This document shows positions 15,861-24,355 of a stretch of DNA of 35,297 bases, piece after piece; the stretch's first letter is position 1, and the number at the start of each line of letters is the position of its first letter. Source of the DNA: TMED27 sp964350695 (GTDB lineage: Bacteria; Pseudomonadota; Alphaproteobacteria; Micavibrionales; Micavibrionaceae); contig CAYGKM010000014.1 in assembly GCA_964350695.1 (NCBI GenBank), positions 1 through 35,297 on the forward strand. The letters run 5' to 3'. The notes beneath the pieces were generated by a model. It was not told the DNA's origin. It ran no database searches and worked only from the letters and a program-made list of their open reading frames with translations. The position numbers were made by a program, and so were the translations under genes.

Positions 15861-15973
15861 GCAACTTTACTGTTGCTGGGTCTCTTATTGGGATCCAACG
15901 TCTCCCAGACGTGAAACCTCCCTGTTCAACTCGCCGAGCCGTCACTTTTTTGTGATAGGGCTCGGTTTTTTTT
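15861..15973 (+). ncRNA. probable AbcR-like (alpha-r15 family) small RNA
   Basis: About 113 nt between a candidate promoter and a strong terminator, with no credible coding frame. The predicted fold has three parts. First is a 5' hairpin GCAAC/GTTGC around TTTACT. A middle hairpin, ACGTCT (15898-15903) and AGACGT (15907-15912), carries CCC in its loop. Then comes an unpaired stretch with CCTCCC (15917-15922), complementary to Shine-Dalgarno sequences, before the terminator. AbcR RNAs are of similar length, use CU-rich anti-Shine-Dalgarno motifs to silence ABC-transporter mRNAs, usually with Hfq, and lie next to the LsrB/VtlR gene. Identity rests on synteny, size and motifs. A different small RNA remains possible. 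Confidence 0.6.
15934..15973 (+). terminator. intrinsic terminator of the small RNA
   Basis: CCGAGCC (15934-15940) pairs with GGCTCGG (15959-15965). An inner TCAC/GTGA stem closes a T-rich loop, and eight T residues follow at 15966-15973. The preceding gene ends 225 bp upstream, which argues that the terminator belongs to a separate transcript. Confidence 0.92.
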
Positions 15974-16019
15974 GGTATGCTTATATATCAAAGCACCCAT
16001 CAACACGTACTGATCTATT

Positions 16020-17222
16020 TTGACCCACAAAAAAACATTCGTAGTTCTTTTTAATTATGGCGGCGGCATGCGCGGACTTGTTCCTGCTGTGCTGATGTCG
16101 AAAATCGAGGAAGCCACCGGTTTGCGGATGACCGATATGGTCGATGTTTTTGCGGGGCCGTCTACGGGCGCGATTTTGAATGCGGCGCTGAACATCCCCA
16201 GTGAAAGTGATCCGAGCCAGCCGAAGTTCAAAGCGCGGCATATGGTGAAATTTTATAAGCGCGAGGGGCAAAAGATTTTTCCGCGTGACCGTTTCAGGGA
16301 TTTTCGCGGGTTTATCCATGACTTTAACAACCGCACAATGAAGATTGAACAGCTAAACGCGCTGTTCCGTCACGGGCATTATGACCCGAGCTATTTATCT
16401 AAATGTTTATACGATCTTTATGGCGAAACGCCGATGAGCAAGAGCTTAAGAAACCTTGTTGTGCCTGTTTACAATATTGACGGGGATCAGTTGCCGCTCG
16501 CGCGGGAGCCCGGAGAAGACGGGTCAATGCCCGTTCATACCAAGAATAATTTCGTGGATGGCGGCGGGCATGCGCTTTGGCTGAAGAGCATGCATCACAA
16601 CGTCCAAAACCCGCAACAAACCAAAGTTAAAATGCATGATGCGATTTTGGGGACAACGGCGGCGCCGACATATTTTCCGTGTCACCATTTCACCGCGAAC
16701 GGGCTGGACTGCACAGGGATTGACGGCAGTATTTTTGACAATCCTTGTATCTCCTATCACGGGGCGATCCGCCACCACATCCCCGATGATGCCAATGTGA
16801 TTATGATCTTGCTGGGTACGGGGTATAATTTGCGTTCGATTAAAAAAGACGAATGGAACAGCTATGGCGGTTTGGGGGTTGTTGACCCTGTGAATGATTT
16901 GCCGTTAATCAGTATTTTGTTTCATGCGCCGGAGTCAGCGCTCGTCGAGAGTTTCTCTACGGAGCTGGCCGATAATTTATTTGTTTTCAATAAATCTATG
17001 CTGAAGAAAGACCCTGAAGGCATCTATCCGAACGAAGCAATTGATGATGCCAGCCCCGATAACATGGAGCGGCTTGAGCGTTTCGGGGAGAAGATGATCG
17101 AGGATCATCAGGATCAGTTTGATACGCTGTGTAAGCTGCTGGTTCAAATTCACGACGAGCGCAAAAGCGGTGGCGGCAAGAGTAACTCGCCGTCATTCTG
17201 GTCGAAGATTTTTAGGTCTTGA
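16020..17222 (+). CDS. patatin-like phospholipase
   Basis: Serine lipid acyl hydrolase of the patatin family, 400 aa. The oxyanion-hole motif GGGMRG is at residues 14-19. The nucleophile elbow GPSTG holds Ser48, with Pro where many members have another residue. The catalytic-dyad Asp235 is in IDGSIFDNP. There is no signal peptide, so the enzyme is probably cytoplasmic or membrane-associated. The start must be TTG at 16020 (or ATT at 16017): an in-frame TGA lies at 16011 and the next ATG falls inside the oxyanion motif. No clear ribosome binding site is visible, so translation may be weak or controlled. It is followed by a second serine hydrolase-like gene. Confidence 0.9.
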   Translation: MTHKKTFVVLFNYGGGMRGLVPAVLMSKIEEATGLRMTDMVDVFAGPSTGAILNAALNIPSESDPSQPKFKARHMVKFYKREGQKIFPRDRFRDFRGFIHDFNNRTMKIEQLNALFRHGHYDPSYLSKCLYDLYGETPMSKSLRNLVVPVYNIDGDQLPLAREPGEDGSMPVHTKNNFVDGGGHALWLKSMHHNVQNPQQTKVKMHDAILGTTAAPTYFPCHHFTANGLDCTGIDGSIFDNPCISYHGAIRHHIPDDANVIMILLGTGYNLRSIKKDEWNSYGGLGVVDPVNDLPLISILFHAPESALVESFSTELADNLFVFNKSMLKKDPEGIYPNEAIDDASPDNMERLERFGEKMIEDHQDQFDTLCKLLVQIHDERKSGGGKSNSPSFWSKIFRS

Positions 17223-17346
17223 GTTTTCCACAACCCCTTATAAATACAGAATAAACTTCGAGATTTATTTTCCAAAAACACTTATGCTTAATTCATAACG
17301 TACTTGCTCAAGGTGCGATTTCACAAACAACAGGGATTTTTAGCCC

Positions 17347-18384
17347 ATGGCCGCAGATGGCATGAATGCCCCATCTATGCAAAATTCCAGCATCGCGACA
17401 GAGATGCAAATGTTGAGCGACCTTGAAAGAGTACTTACGCCTTACCCAAAACCTTCTGAGAAACTTATAAGCTTCCATAAAAGAAATGCGATGAACTCCG
17501 ATTGGGAAGCGCTGTCTTTAAATTTCAGACATCAAGTCTCGGGATATTACATGCCCTCCATGCTGCCCTCCAGAGATACGAAAGCCGTACTCTTTATGTT
17601 TACCGGCTGTGAGGCGACGATGTTGCTTTCCACACTTCCTGCGCGGAGCATACAAAAGCGCGGGGTGGCTATTGTGAATCTCTCCCTGATTCATAACGGT
17701 GTATGTAAAGATCCCCGAGATCAAATCACAGCCAGCGCAGAAATATCAAAGCAAGCGGTCATGGATCCAGACCTTGTCTTAAGGCGTTATGGGCTTGAGG
17801 GTATCCCCGCAGCAGTCGCAGGGCAATCCGCCGGAGCGATGACAATACTCACGAATCTTTTTGATACGCGCTTTGCGGAAAAAGTTAAGGACATGGGCAA
17901 TAGCGTGCATTACGCTGTGCCGTTTCTGGGAGCGAATGGAATATCAAGAGGATACCCGCTGAGTGACGGCATAACGCGCTTCTTTCAGCATGCCAAGCGG
18001 GAGACGGCGAATTTAGCATTTGATGCGTACGCCCATCAAAATCCAAGCGCTATTTTAGGCACAAGCCGCATAGACAGGGTTGTTACACCCAAACCGTCGA
18101 AGGTGCTGTGCGCAACGCGAATGGAAGGTCATACATTCAATGCCATGGGCAATCAGATCGTTGCCGATATAGAAGATATAACTGGCTCTAGTCATCCGAT
18201 TTTCGATTTAAAAACTACGGCCCACATCGCGTCTGATGACGAGGCATCCTGCCCAAGAACAGCCACACATGCCGGCAATTTACTGGGCTGGAAGATGAAC
18301 CCTATGACAGGCGGACACCAGCAGCTCTCCAGAGTGCTTAAATATATTGAGCGCGATATAGCTTCTGATTTCGACCTTAATTAG
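17347..18384 (+). CDS. alpha/beta hydrolase-like protein, unknown substrate (345 aa)
   Basis: I do not recognise the exact family. The strand and elbow AVAGQSAGAM put a candidate nucleophile at Ser161 (G-x-S-x-G). The earlier VLFMFTGCEATMLL could form the oxyanion region. A late GGHQQLSRVLKYIE places a candidate catalytic His at 324. Together these fit an alpha/beta hydrolase. There is no signal peptide or membrane segment. The start at 17347 has AGGGA ten bases upstream; Met6 is an alternative. It follows the patatin gene after 124 bp and ends 5 bp from the convergent aminotransferase. A lipid or ester substrate is only a guess from the neighbour. Confidence 0.7.
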   Translation: MAADGMNAPSMQNSSIATEMQMLSDLERVLTPYPKPSEKLISFHKRNAMNSDWEALSLNFRHQVSGYYMPSMLPSRDTKAVLFMFTGCEATMLLSTLPARSIQKRGVAIVNLSLIHNGVCKDPRDQITASAEISKQAVMDPDLVLRRYGLEGIPAAVAGQSAGAMTILTNLFDTRFAEKVKDMGNSVHYAVPFLGANGISRGYPLSDGITRFFQHAKRETANLAFDAYAHQNPSAILGTSRIDRVVTPKPSKVLCATRMEGHTFNAMGNQIVADIEDITGSSHPIFDLKTTAHIASDDEASCPRTATHAGNLLGWKMNPMTGGHQQLSRVLKYIERDIASDFDLN

Positions 18385-18389
18385 GGTTT

Positions 18390-19610
18390 TTAAGCCGCTT
18401 TTGCTTCGCCCTCAAGCGCGGCGCAGGCATTTTGAATGCGGGTGCACGCATCTTTAAGCGCTTCGGTTGAGGTTGCGTAGGAAATGCGGAAATGCGGCGA
18501 GAGGCCGAAGGCTTCGCCGAAGACAACGGCAACACCTTGGCTTTCAAGGAAATATGTCGCGACATCTTCATCGTTTTCAAGAGTTTTGCCGTCCGGGGTT
18601 TTCTTACCGATCAGCCCTGCACATGAAGGGTACACATAAAACGCCCCCTCAGGAGTGAGGCATGAAACGCCTTCGGCTTGGTTGAGCATTTCAACGACCA
18701 TATCGCGGCGCTCCTTAAACACATCATTACGCTCCGCCAAGAAAGACTGATCGCCGTTTAGCGCTGCGACAGCGGCGGCCTGCGAAATTGAACACGGGTT
18801 TGATGTGCTTTGGCTCTGGATTTTGGCGATGGCCTTAATCAGGTCTTTTGGCCCGCCCGCATAACCAATGCGCCAGCCTGTCATTGAATAGGCTTTGGAC
18901 ACACCGTTGATTGTGAGCGTGCGGTCATAGAGCTTTGGCTCTACTTGTGCGGGTGTTACGAACTTGAAACCATCGTAAACGAGGTGTTCGTACATATCAT
19001 CCACCATGATGTTGACTTGCGGGTGCTTGAGCAGCACATCGGTCAGCGCTTTTAACTCATCATGAGAATACGCCGCGCCTGTGGGATTCGAAGGGGAATT
19101 GAAGATCAACCATTTTGTTTTTGGCGTGATGGCGGCCTCAAGGTCTTCGGCTTTGAGTTTGAATGCATTATCGGCGGGGCAATCGACGATTACGGGCGTA
19201 CCTTCCGCCAAAAGCACCATGTCGGGGTATGACACCCAATACGGCGCAGGGATAATCACTTCATCATCAGGGTTAACAGAGGCCATTAGCGCGTTGTAAA
19301 GCACTTGTTTTCCGCCTGTGCCGACGGTGATTTGATCGCGTTCATAAGACAGGTCATTATCGCGTTTGAATTTGGCGATAATCGCATCTTTAAGGGCGGC
19401 TGTGCCGTCTACGGGGGTGTATTTTGTATCGCCGTTATCCATGGCGGTTTTGGCGGCGTCTTTGATGAAATCCGGCGTGTCGAAATCCGGTTCGCCTGCG
19501 CCGAGGCCGATAATATCGCGGCCTTGCGCTTTCAGTTCTTTAACGCGCGCAGTGACGGCAAGTGTTGGAGATGGTTTGATCCGGCTTAAACGATCCGCTA
19601 TTATCGACAT
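18390..19610 (-). CDS. aspartate aminotransferase (class I, PLP-dependent)
   Basis: Transfers the amino group between aspartate/glutamate and oxo acids; 406 aa. The family start is MSIIADRLSRIKPSPTLAVT. GLGAGEPDFDTPDFIKDAA is near residue 37, NSPSNPTGAAYS holds the cofactor-contacting Asn, and the PLP Lys239 is in NGVSKAYSMTGWRIGY. The C-terminal FRISYATSTE holds the substrate carboxylate-binding Arg. It resembles the alphaproteobacterial AatA group, which may also act on prephenate or aromatic substrates. The ATG has AGAGG about five bases upstream. It is convergent with the hydrolase gene. Confidence 0.95.
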   Translation of the reverse strand: MSIIADRLSRIKPSPTLAVTARVKELKAQGRDIIGLGAGEPDFDTPDFIKDAAKTAMDNGDTKYTPVDGTAALKDAIIAKFKRDNDLSYERDQITVGTGGKQVLYNALMASVNPDDEVIIPAPYWVSYPDMVLLAEGTPVIVDCPADNAFKLKAEDLEAAITPKTKWLIFNSPSNPTGAAYSHDELKALTDVLLKHPQVNIMVDDMYEHLVYDGFKFVTPAQVEPKLYDRTLTINGVSKAYSMTGWRIGYAGGPKDLIKAIAKIQSQSTSNPCSISQAAAVAALNGDQSFLAERNDVFKERRDMVVEMLNQAEGVSCLTPEGAFYVYPSCAGLIGKKTPDGKTLENDEDVATYFLESQGVAVVFGEAFGLSPHFRISYATSTEALKDACTRIQNACAALEGEAKAA

Positions 19611-19761
19611 GTTGACCTCTTTTAGGTTATTATACTGTGTGTTTTCTTCTGACCGTCCCGTTTCAGGGGTGTCAAAATTTTGTTATTTGTTGTATTTATA
19701 AGTTGTACCAAAGGCAAGAGCTGATCTATAAAGCTCTACCATTAAAAATAAAGCATCTTTT

Positions 19762-20721
19762 ATGAAATCATTCTACGACGACCATAAATTCGCAATTAAA
19801 ATTGCCATCTCTGTTGCTATCATGGCGGTTCTCATGATGCGTATGGATATTATGAGCCTGGGCGATCGCCTTGGTGATGTGCAGATTAATGTGTGGGCTA
19901 TAGCTGCGCTGATGATTTTTGTTCAAATTTTTGCGCTGGCGTATCGTTGGTTCTTGCTTATTAACGCGCATGAGCGCCGCATCTCGTACCGCAACGCGGT
20001 GCGGGTGACGATTGCCAGCTCCATTGCCAATTATCTTTTTATCACCTCTGTAGGCGGGATTATCGTGCGCGTGGCAATGAGCGTGCAGAGCGGGATTTCC
20101 CTTATTCGCTCTATTGCCGCGACGGCGCTTGACCGCGCGATGACGCTGGTGGGGCTTTTGCTGCTTACGGTCTTGTTCATGCCTGTTCTGGCGAATGTCG
20201 TCAGTCAGGATATCTTTCACAATGCGCTGTTTGTCTTGCTCAGCTTTGCTATGGGCGTGTTTGTACTTTCGCTTTTGACATTTGAATCGCTGCGCCGGAA
20301 AATCATTTTCTCTCATAGACGCGTGGCGATGACCTATAAATATTTGCGCACCGTGATGACGGACCGTGACTTGCTTGCGAATGTGATTATCACCAGCCTG
20401 ATCGGACAGATGGCGTATTTTGTCGCCGTTTACGCCGTAACATCGGGCATGGGTATTGAATTTTCTTGGCTCAGCTTCATTGCAATTTTGCCGCTTATTA
20501 CGATCATCGCCAGCTTGCCTGTAGGATATGGCGGGTGGGGCATTCGTGAAGGGGCGTTTGTTTACGGGCTTGGGCTTATCCATGTGCCGATAGAAGTTGC
20601 GTTCGCGGTGTCTGTGCAGATTGGCCTTATCAGCATGCTGTGTGCCTTTGTGGCGGGCATTCCTGCGATGATGGGTCAGAACAACACCATCACCTCCCTA
20701 CTCTGGTCAAAACGCCGTTAA
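19762..20721 (+). CDS. flippase-like integral membrane protein (lysylphosphatidylglycerol synthase TM / UPF0104 family)
   Basis: 319 aa with about eight hydrophobic segments. The family hallmark is the late motif SLPVGYGGWGIREGAFVYGL; the earlier YLFITSVGGIIVRV also fits. Members resemble the flippase half of MprF and AglD-like proteins and probably move lipids or lipid-linked sugars across the inner membrane. No lysyl-transferase domain is attached. The stop is six bases before the next gene, a Wzy/O-antigen-ligase-like protein, so the two form an operon. A lipid-linked glycan substrate is likely by context only. Confidence 0.85.
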   Translation: MKSFYDDHKFAIKIAISVAIMAVLMMRMDIMSLGDRLGDVQINVWAIAALMIFVQIFALAYRWFLLINAHERRISYRNAVRVTIASSIANYLFITSVGGIIVRVAMSVQSGISLIRSIAATALDRAMTLVGLLLLTVLFMPVLANVVSQDIFHNALFVLLSFAMGVFVLSLLTFESLRRKIIFSHRRVAMTYKYLRTVMTDRDLLANVIITSLIGQMAYFVAVYAVTSGMGIEFSWLSFIAILPLITIIASLPVGYGGWGIREGAFVYGLGLIHVPIEVAFAVSVQIGLISMLCAFVAGIPAMMGQNNTITSLLWSKRR

Positions 20722-20727
20722 GTTCTC

Positions 20728-22047
20728 ATGACTGAGCGACTTGCAGCGATGAAGCGTTCTATCCTTCCTGCGCTTGCTGTCATTCTTGCAATTACTCTTC
20801 AAATTCAGGTTACGCTTTTTTCATCCGATACCTATTTGGGCTTACGGGTGAATCTTGCAGATTTCCTTTTACCGTTTATCGGTTTAGGCATTTTATCGAG
20901 CCTGATGATGAAGCGCAGCGTTTGGCCGCAATGGATTTCACCGTTCGGATATTGGGCGCTTGCGCTATTGAGCGTTGTGATTACGGGCGGGCTGCTCAAC
21001 GGCATTTATATCAACAATATGATCAGCGATTGGGCGCTTATTAATAAGGGTTTGGGGTGGCTGATTATCGCCGCCTATATGCTGGCGGGGGCATGGATGA
21101 TGAGCAATGCTCCGCCGTTAACATTCAGGCTGTTCAGCCGTACTCTTGGTGCGTTTTTCTGCGTGGTTTTGTTATATGAACTTTCTCTACATTTTATGTT
21201 CCATGAGCTTCACAGCCCGCTTGTTGCCATGCCGTTAGAATATCTTCAAGGTTTGATGTTTAACCGCAATTCTTACGCATTTTTATTCGTGATTTGCGCA
21301 GCGACGTTAAGCGAACAGGCGCTTAGATCGAAGCATCGTTTGGATCTCGCCTTACTCTCAATATTTTGGACGCTCGCGCCGATATGTTTGGTGCTGAACG
21401 GGTCGCGGGCGCTTTGGTTGGCGATGCTTATCGTCCTGCCTATTATCGCGATCAGACATTGGCGCGGGGCGATCAAATTCATGTTGCCTGCGGTTTTGGT
21501 TGGCGCGGTTTTGGGCGGAATGCTTTTTCAAAACGCGTCCGAGCGGTTGATGCGCCCTATCTATCAAACCCAAGCATTGATGGTAGATGATGTGCATGAA
21601 CATGCGATCACACATACGGTGAGCGAGTATCAGGATTCGCCGCGCGTGCGGCTTTTGCGTGATGGTTTGCGGCTTGCGCGGGAATTTCCTTTAACGGGTG
21701 CAGGGCTTGGCACGATCCTGGAGCGTCAAAAAGCGCAGCAGGTGGATGTCACTTCCGTGATGGATAATTCGCTGTTTTGGGTGTTTATCGAGATGGGGCC
21801 GGTGGGCCTGTTTTCGTTCTTGTTTGTTTTTATTACGATGCTTGGCACGGCGTTTAAGCACAGAGCAAAGAGCGCCGTGAGCGCCGCATGCTTTGTGATG
21901 CTGCTGGGCTTTGGGGTGTTTTCGCTCTTCCACGAGATATTATATACAAGGATTTTTTGGCTTATCTTGGGGATGGGGCTGGTTTACACGCCTATTGAGC
22001 CTCAGGCGCAATCAAATCTTGAAGGCTCGCCAGAGCATCAAAATTAA
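20728..22047 (+). CDS. O-antigen ligase / Wzy-like membrane protein
   Basis: 439 aa, almost entirely hydrophobic with about ten membrane segments. The Wzy_C-type signature includes NGSRALWLAMLIVLPIIAI near residue 224 and FPLTGAGLGT near 322 after a large polar loop. Family members transfer or polymerise polysaccharide on a lipid carrier at the periplasmic face. Sequence alone does not say whether this is a ligase or a polymerase. It follows the flippase-like gene by six bases. Its 3' end overlaps the convergent kinase gene by 56 bp. Confidence 0.85.
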   Translation: MTERLAAMKRSILPALAVILAITLQIQVTLFSSDTYLGLRVNLADFLLPFIGLGILSSLMMKRSVWPQWISPFGYWALALLSVVITGGLLNGIYINNMISDWALINKGLGWLIIAAYMLAGAWMMSNAPPLTFRLFSRTLGAFFCVVLLYELSLHFMFHELHSPLVAMPLEYLQGLMFNRNSYAFLFVICAATLSEQALRSKHRLDLALLSIFWTLAPICLVLNGSRALWLAMLIVLPIIAIRHWRGAIKFMLPAVLVGAVLGGMLFQNASERLMRPIYQTQALMVDDVHEHAITHTVSEYQDSPRVRLLRDGLRLAREFPLTGAGLGTILERQKAQQVDVTSVMDNSLFWVFIEMGPVGLFSFLFVFITMLGTAFKHRAKSAVSAACFVMLLGFGVFSLFHEILYTRIFWLILGMGLVYTPIEPQAQSNLEGSPEHQN

Positions 22048-23002
22048 GCTCCTCCTTGAAATTTACGCCCTGCTCCGCGAACCATGTTTTTAACGGCTTT
22101 AGCACGGGATGTTCAATTCCTTCGCGCAAATAGTTTTGCAAGCGCGGAATATGTTTTAGATATGATGAATTGCCATCCAGCGCGGCTTGTTTGATGAACT
22201 GGCCGATAACGCGGCAGTGAAATTGCGTGGCAAGAATGCGGGTCCAGTTTTGCACATCCAGATCAAAACGCGAAAGGATGCGCGCGCGGAGTTCAGGCGG
22301 GACATCGGTTCTTGCATCTTCGAGGAGATTGGCGAGATCATAGGGCGCGGGGCCGCGCATTGCCCCTTGGAAATCGAGGATGCCGCAGCGCTGCAAGCCA
22401 TCACGCTCAGGGAGCCACATCAGGTTTTCGGCGTGAAAATCAATGTGCAGGAAGCCTTGCGGACATGCGGGAAGGCTGTTTTCGATACCCTGCCACACGC
22501 TGCGATAATCTTCGACAAGGGCATCTTCGTTTTTACGTCCGCGCACAAACGGCAAATACCAATCGACGACGCGGCGGTGACGGCGATGGACATGGCTTTC
22601 GTAATAAGCAGGCAGATCGAGCAGGCAATTTGCGGCTGATAACGCCTCAAGAACACTTGCGGCCAAATCATAGATTGCGTTTGGATCGGGGCCCAGAAAA
22701 ACGGCTTCTTTAAAACAAATATTGCCGAAATCTTCGAGCAGTAGATACCCGCCCTCTTGATCGACCTCATAGATATCGGGCGCGTTTAACCCTGCGCCTT
22801 TCAGCCATTCATCAATCTTGATGAAGTCTTTAATGCTGTGGCCGGGCGTCGCATGGCTTGAGTGATCAGGGACGGTTTCCATGAGGATGGCGGTTTTATC
22901 CGCCTTGCTGACCCGGAAATAGCGGCGGATGGAGGAGTCTTGCCCGACAGTATCGGTTATCGACCAACCATGTTTTTCGAGGAACCGCTTTTGATGGTTC
23001 AT
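21992..23002 (-). CDS. AmgK-like sugar kinase (aminoglycoside phosphotransferase fold)
   Basis: 336 aa. The APH-fold motifs are present. The catalytic loop FLHIDFHAENLMW holds Asp188 and an Asn five residues on. The metal-binding ILDFQGAM holds Asp210. The nucleotide-side LLLEDFGNICF also fits. The downstream PYDLANLLEDARTDVPP is characteristic of AmgK, the N-acetylmuramate/N-acetylglucosamine anomeric kinase of peptidoglycan recycling. The usual partner MurU is not adjacent, so I leave the symbol empty. A longer frame starts with GTG at 23041, but the ATG at 23002 has GAGG eight bases before it. The last 56 bases overlap the convergent ligase gene. Confidence 0.82.
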   Translation of the reverse strand: MNHQKRFLEKHGWSITDTVGQDSSIRRYFRVSKADKTAILMETVPDHSSHATPGHSIKDFIKIDEWLKGAGLNAPDIYEVDQEGGYLLLEDFGNICFKEAVFLGPDPNAIYDLAASVLEALSAANCLLDLPAYYESHVHRRHRRVVDWYLPFVRGRKNEDALVEDYRSVWQGIENSLPACPQGFLHIDFHAENLMWLPERDGLQRCGILDFQGAMRGPAPYDLANLLEDARTDVPPELRARILSRFDLDVQNWTRILATQFHCRVIGQFIKQAALDGNSSYLKHIPRLQNYLREGIEHPVLKPLKTWFAEQGVNFKEELNFDALASLQDLIAPEAQ

Positions 23003-23068
23003 ATCAAAAACCTCAGAATGTATCTGCTGGAGTGTTTGCACAGGTGATGGGACCCGATGTTAGAGACT

Positions 23069-23503
23069 TTACGATTTTTTCTTCTGGCTTTCCGCGATGG
23101 CGCGGATTGCGTTGATATGGCTTTGTGAGGCGCCGCGTTTTTGCGGACCGCCGGCATCTTCGAACCCAAATGTGGTGGAGGATGCGCCGGCTGCCTTCAA
23201 AATTTGCAGGCCGAAGGATTCTTCTTTTTCACCTTTTTTGGCGGTGGGTTGAGATGATTTTTTCGGTGCGTCAGGTCTGTTAATCGGCGCGGCTTTTTTG
23301 GCGCGGGCAAGGTCGGCGCGGCCTGAAGCGACGCGCTCGATATTATAAGCAACGATGCCGGAGAGATGGGCCTTCGTGAGAGCGTGGAGGAGTTTTGCGT
23401 CTTCGTATGTCCAGGCGATCACCTGCTGACGGGCCTTGATTTTGTTTCCGCTTGCGGCTTTCAGGGCTTCCTTTATACGGCTTTCTGCGTATTCGAGAGA
23501 CAT
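23069..23503 (-). CDS. conserved alphaproteobacterial-type protein of unknown function (144 aa)
   Basis: The N-terminal 65 residues form a compact helical unit: MSLEYAESRIKEALKAASGN, then QQVIAWTYEDAKLLHALTK, then HLSGIVAYNIERV. A low-complexity Lys/Pro/Ala linker leads to a Gly/Ser-rich middle and a helical, Lys-rich end. I recall similar N-termini in other alphaproteobacterial hypothetical proteins but know no function. The ribosome binding site (AGGAAG) is good. It lies 66 bp upstream of the kinase gene on the same strand and may be co-transcribed. Confidence 0.75.
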   Translation of the reverse strand: MSLEYAESRIKEALKAASGNKIKARQQVIAWTYEDAKLLHALTKAHLSGIVAYNIERVASGRADLARAKKAAPINRPDAPKKSSQPTAKKGEKEESFGLQILKAAGASSTTFGFEDAGGPQKRGASQSHINAIRAIAESQKKKS

Positions 23504-23581
23504 AAATGCTCTTCCTCAGTGTTTAAACTTACCCTTATAGGATGACATATTTTGGATTAAAGGCCAAGAAAATAGGCAAAT

Positions 23582-24355
23582 TTACGCTTTTTGGGCGTAG
23601 GATCTGATTTTTTCGAAAAACAGGCTAAACAGCACTTCATGGAGCGGGCCTTCGAGTTCAAAATGCGCTTGCACGCCCATCATGAAATCGACATCGCGGG
23701 CGCTGATCCCTTCCACCACGCCATCGGGCGCGAGGGCTTCGATGCGGAAGCGGTTTTTAAGCTGCTCGTTTCGGGCGCTTGCCCATTGTTTTTCCGTGAT
23801 TCCTTCACGGTGGATTGAATTCACCATGAAGGTTTTGTCTTCGTAAACCCCGTCCATAAACCCGTTTTTCTCCAGCGTGATTTCATGAACTTTTTGATCC
23901 ATACCTTTCGGGCATCTTTGACCATCGAGATTTTGCGCGGCGGCATACCCTGCGGCGTGGTTTATGTGGCTGAAGTCCAGTTTTTGCAGCTGGCCGCCAA
24001 AAGCCACGATCATTTCCTGCATGCCGCGGCAGACACCGAGGGTGGGGATGTTCATATCGAAGGCTTTGAGTATCAGGGCTATGGCGGCTTTGTCGCGCTC
24101 AACGTCGCGCTCTTCTTCGCCGCTGAGGTCGCCCTCCTCTATCTCCAGATCATAAAACACAGGGTGGATGTTGGAATCGCCGCCGGGCAGCAAAAGGCCG
24201 TCAACTTGTTGGAGCTCGCTTTCAAAATCGCCCGCGTTTACAGGGATATAGCGCACATCAAAGCCTGCCTTTTCAAAAGGCTTTGCCCAACGATCGCAGA
24301 TATCGACCTGTCCGTTTTTATCTATTTTGGAGAATATACCTACCTTTATACTCAT
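23582..24355 (-). CDS. class I glutamine amidotransferase-like hydrolase (gamma-glutamyl-GABA hydrolase, PuuD-like)
   Basis: 257 aa of the peptidase C26 type. The nucleophile Cys109 is in LGVCRGMQEMIVAFGG. The partner residues His231 and Glu233 are in GVQAHFELEGP, so the usual HPE is HFE here. DGLLLPGGDSNIHPVFY is the typical oxyanion-side stretch. Family members hydrolyse gamma-glutamyl bonds, for example in putrescine catabolism. No other putrescine gene is nearby, so the substrate is unproven. The start codon overlaps the mfd stop (ATGA), which implies translational coupling to the repair helicase. Confidence 0.88.
   Translation of the reverse strand: MSIKVGIFSKIDKNGQVDICDRWAKPFEKAGFDVRYIPVNAGDFESELQQVDGLLLPGGDSNIHPVFYDLEIEEGDLSGEEERDVERDKAAIALILKAFDMNIPTLGVCRGMQEMIVAFGGQLQKLDFSHINHAAGYAAAQNLDGQRCPKGMDQKVHEITLEKNGFMDGVYEDKTFMVNSIHREGITEKQWASARNEQLKNRFRIEALAPDGVVEGISARDVDFMMGVQAHFELEGPLHEVLFSLFFEKIRSYAQKA

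Noticed and set aside
15838..15973. 6S RNA as identity of the transcript
   Set aside because: CGAGT/ACTCG could close a larger fold, but that needs a start upstream of the good -10 element, and no 6S central bubble is apparent. The AbcR-like reading fits size, neighbour gene and anti-Shine-Dalgarno motifs better.
15808..16023. 71-aa plus-strand frame through the small RNA
   Set aside because: It translates hairpins and the terminator T tract, has no ribosome binding site and has odd composition.
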